From Bacteriovoracaceae bacterium (lineage in GTDB: Bacteria; Bdellovibrionota; Bacteriovoracia; Bacteriovoracales; Bacteriovoracaceae), in the NCBI GenBank assembly GCA_023146355.1, contig JAGLCH010000010.1:1-15235 (forward strand): a stretch of 15,235 nucleotides of DNA. The letters run 5' to 3'. The notes below the pieces were generated by a model that saw nothing but the letters and a program-made list of their open reading frames with translations, was not told the DNA's origin and did not search any database. Positions 15,092 to 15,235 of the stretch are shown one piece after another. The position numbers were made by a program, and so were the translations under genes. The number at the start of each line of letters is the position of its first letter. Position 1 is the first letter of the stretch.

Positions 15092-15235
15092 TTAGAAAGA
15101 ACTTGTACTAGTGAACAAAAGTAACATCTTTAAAACATTCATTTCACCTAGTAGACAAATTCTGCAATATTTTGCGGTTTTCGACTGCAGGCTTTGCATA
15201 ACTTGTATTTGAAGCGAAGTCCACACGTTAGATCC
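15092..15235 (-). other. Window-edge stretch with two open minus-strand frames, no supported gene
   Basis: Two minus-strand frames are open to the edge. One ends with TAG at 15148-15150 and reads CGLRFKYKLCKAC, a Cys-rich string that could be the end of a metalloprotein. The other ends with TAA at 15092-15094. No plus-strand frame has a credible start. Given how tightly the other genes are packed, a convergent gene entering from the right edge is plausible, but nothing here proves it. Confidence 0.2.

Noticed and set aside
15111..15212. 33-codon plus-strand frame starting at GTG after the GT-C gene
   Set aside because: It has no clear ribosome binding site and no recognisable feature; chance is the simpler explanation.
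1..15235. A complete aminoglycoside biosynthetic cluster
   Set aside because: No inositol-phosphate or 2-deoxy-scyllo-inosose synthase and no resistance gene is seen; only tailoring-type enzymes are present.

Overview
The window is an AT-rich stretch of bacterial DNA (low GC by eye) packed with eleven genes, nearly all of them carbohydrate-modifying. It looks like part of a surface-glycan or saccharide natural-product locus. A Sec signal peptide with an AXA-like cleavage site, a polytopic GT-C glycosyltransferase and sugar-type aminotransferase and carbamoyltransferase genes suggest a Gram-negative bacterium. I cannot name the taxon. No tRNA, rRNA, CRISPR array, transposase or phage gene was seen.

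Layout: (1) 64-4741, plus strand: GT-B glycosyltransferase, NodU/TobZ-type O-carbamoyltransferase and a second related GT-B glycosyltransferase, the last two overlapping. (2) 4728-6831, minus strand: an SDR oxidoreductase followed by a DegT/StrS-type PLP aminotransferase. (3) 6895-9570, plus strand: two B12-type radical SAM enzymes in tandem, in the same reading frame and separated by one stop codon. (4) 9559-11064, minus: a secreted protein predicted to form a beta-helix. (5) 11237-12259, plus: a zinc MDR dehydrogenase. (6) 12282-13292, minus: a third radical SAM enzyme with a Cys-poor C-terminus. (7) 13509-15086, plus: a membrane GT-C glycosyltransferase of the PMT/ArnT type.

Working model (inference): the MDR dehydrogenase or the SDR makes a keto group on a sugar or cyclitol, and the aminotransferase converts it to an amine. 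The radical SAM enzymes carry out C-methylation or another radical step, the carbamoyltransferase adds an O-carbamoyl group, and the glycosyltransferases move the residues to a lipid-linked or surface acceptor. Several of these enzymes have hydrophobic or basic C-terminal tails, which fits work at the membrane on a lipid-linked substrate. The enzyme set partly recalls aminoglycoside tailoring, but no scaffold synthase is present here.

The genes switch strand repeatedly. Two of the three convergent pairs overlap at their 3' ends and the third is separated by 22 bases, and no intrinsic terminator is visible between them. Several starts differ from the longest open frame and are set by Shine-Dalgarno position: GTG at 11064, TTG at 11237, ATG at 3227, and possibly ATT at 8152.
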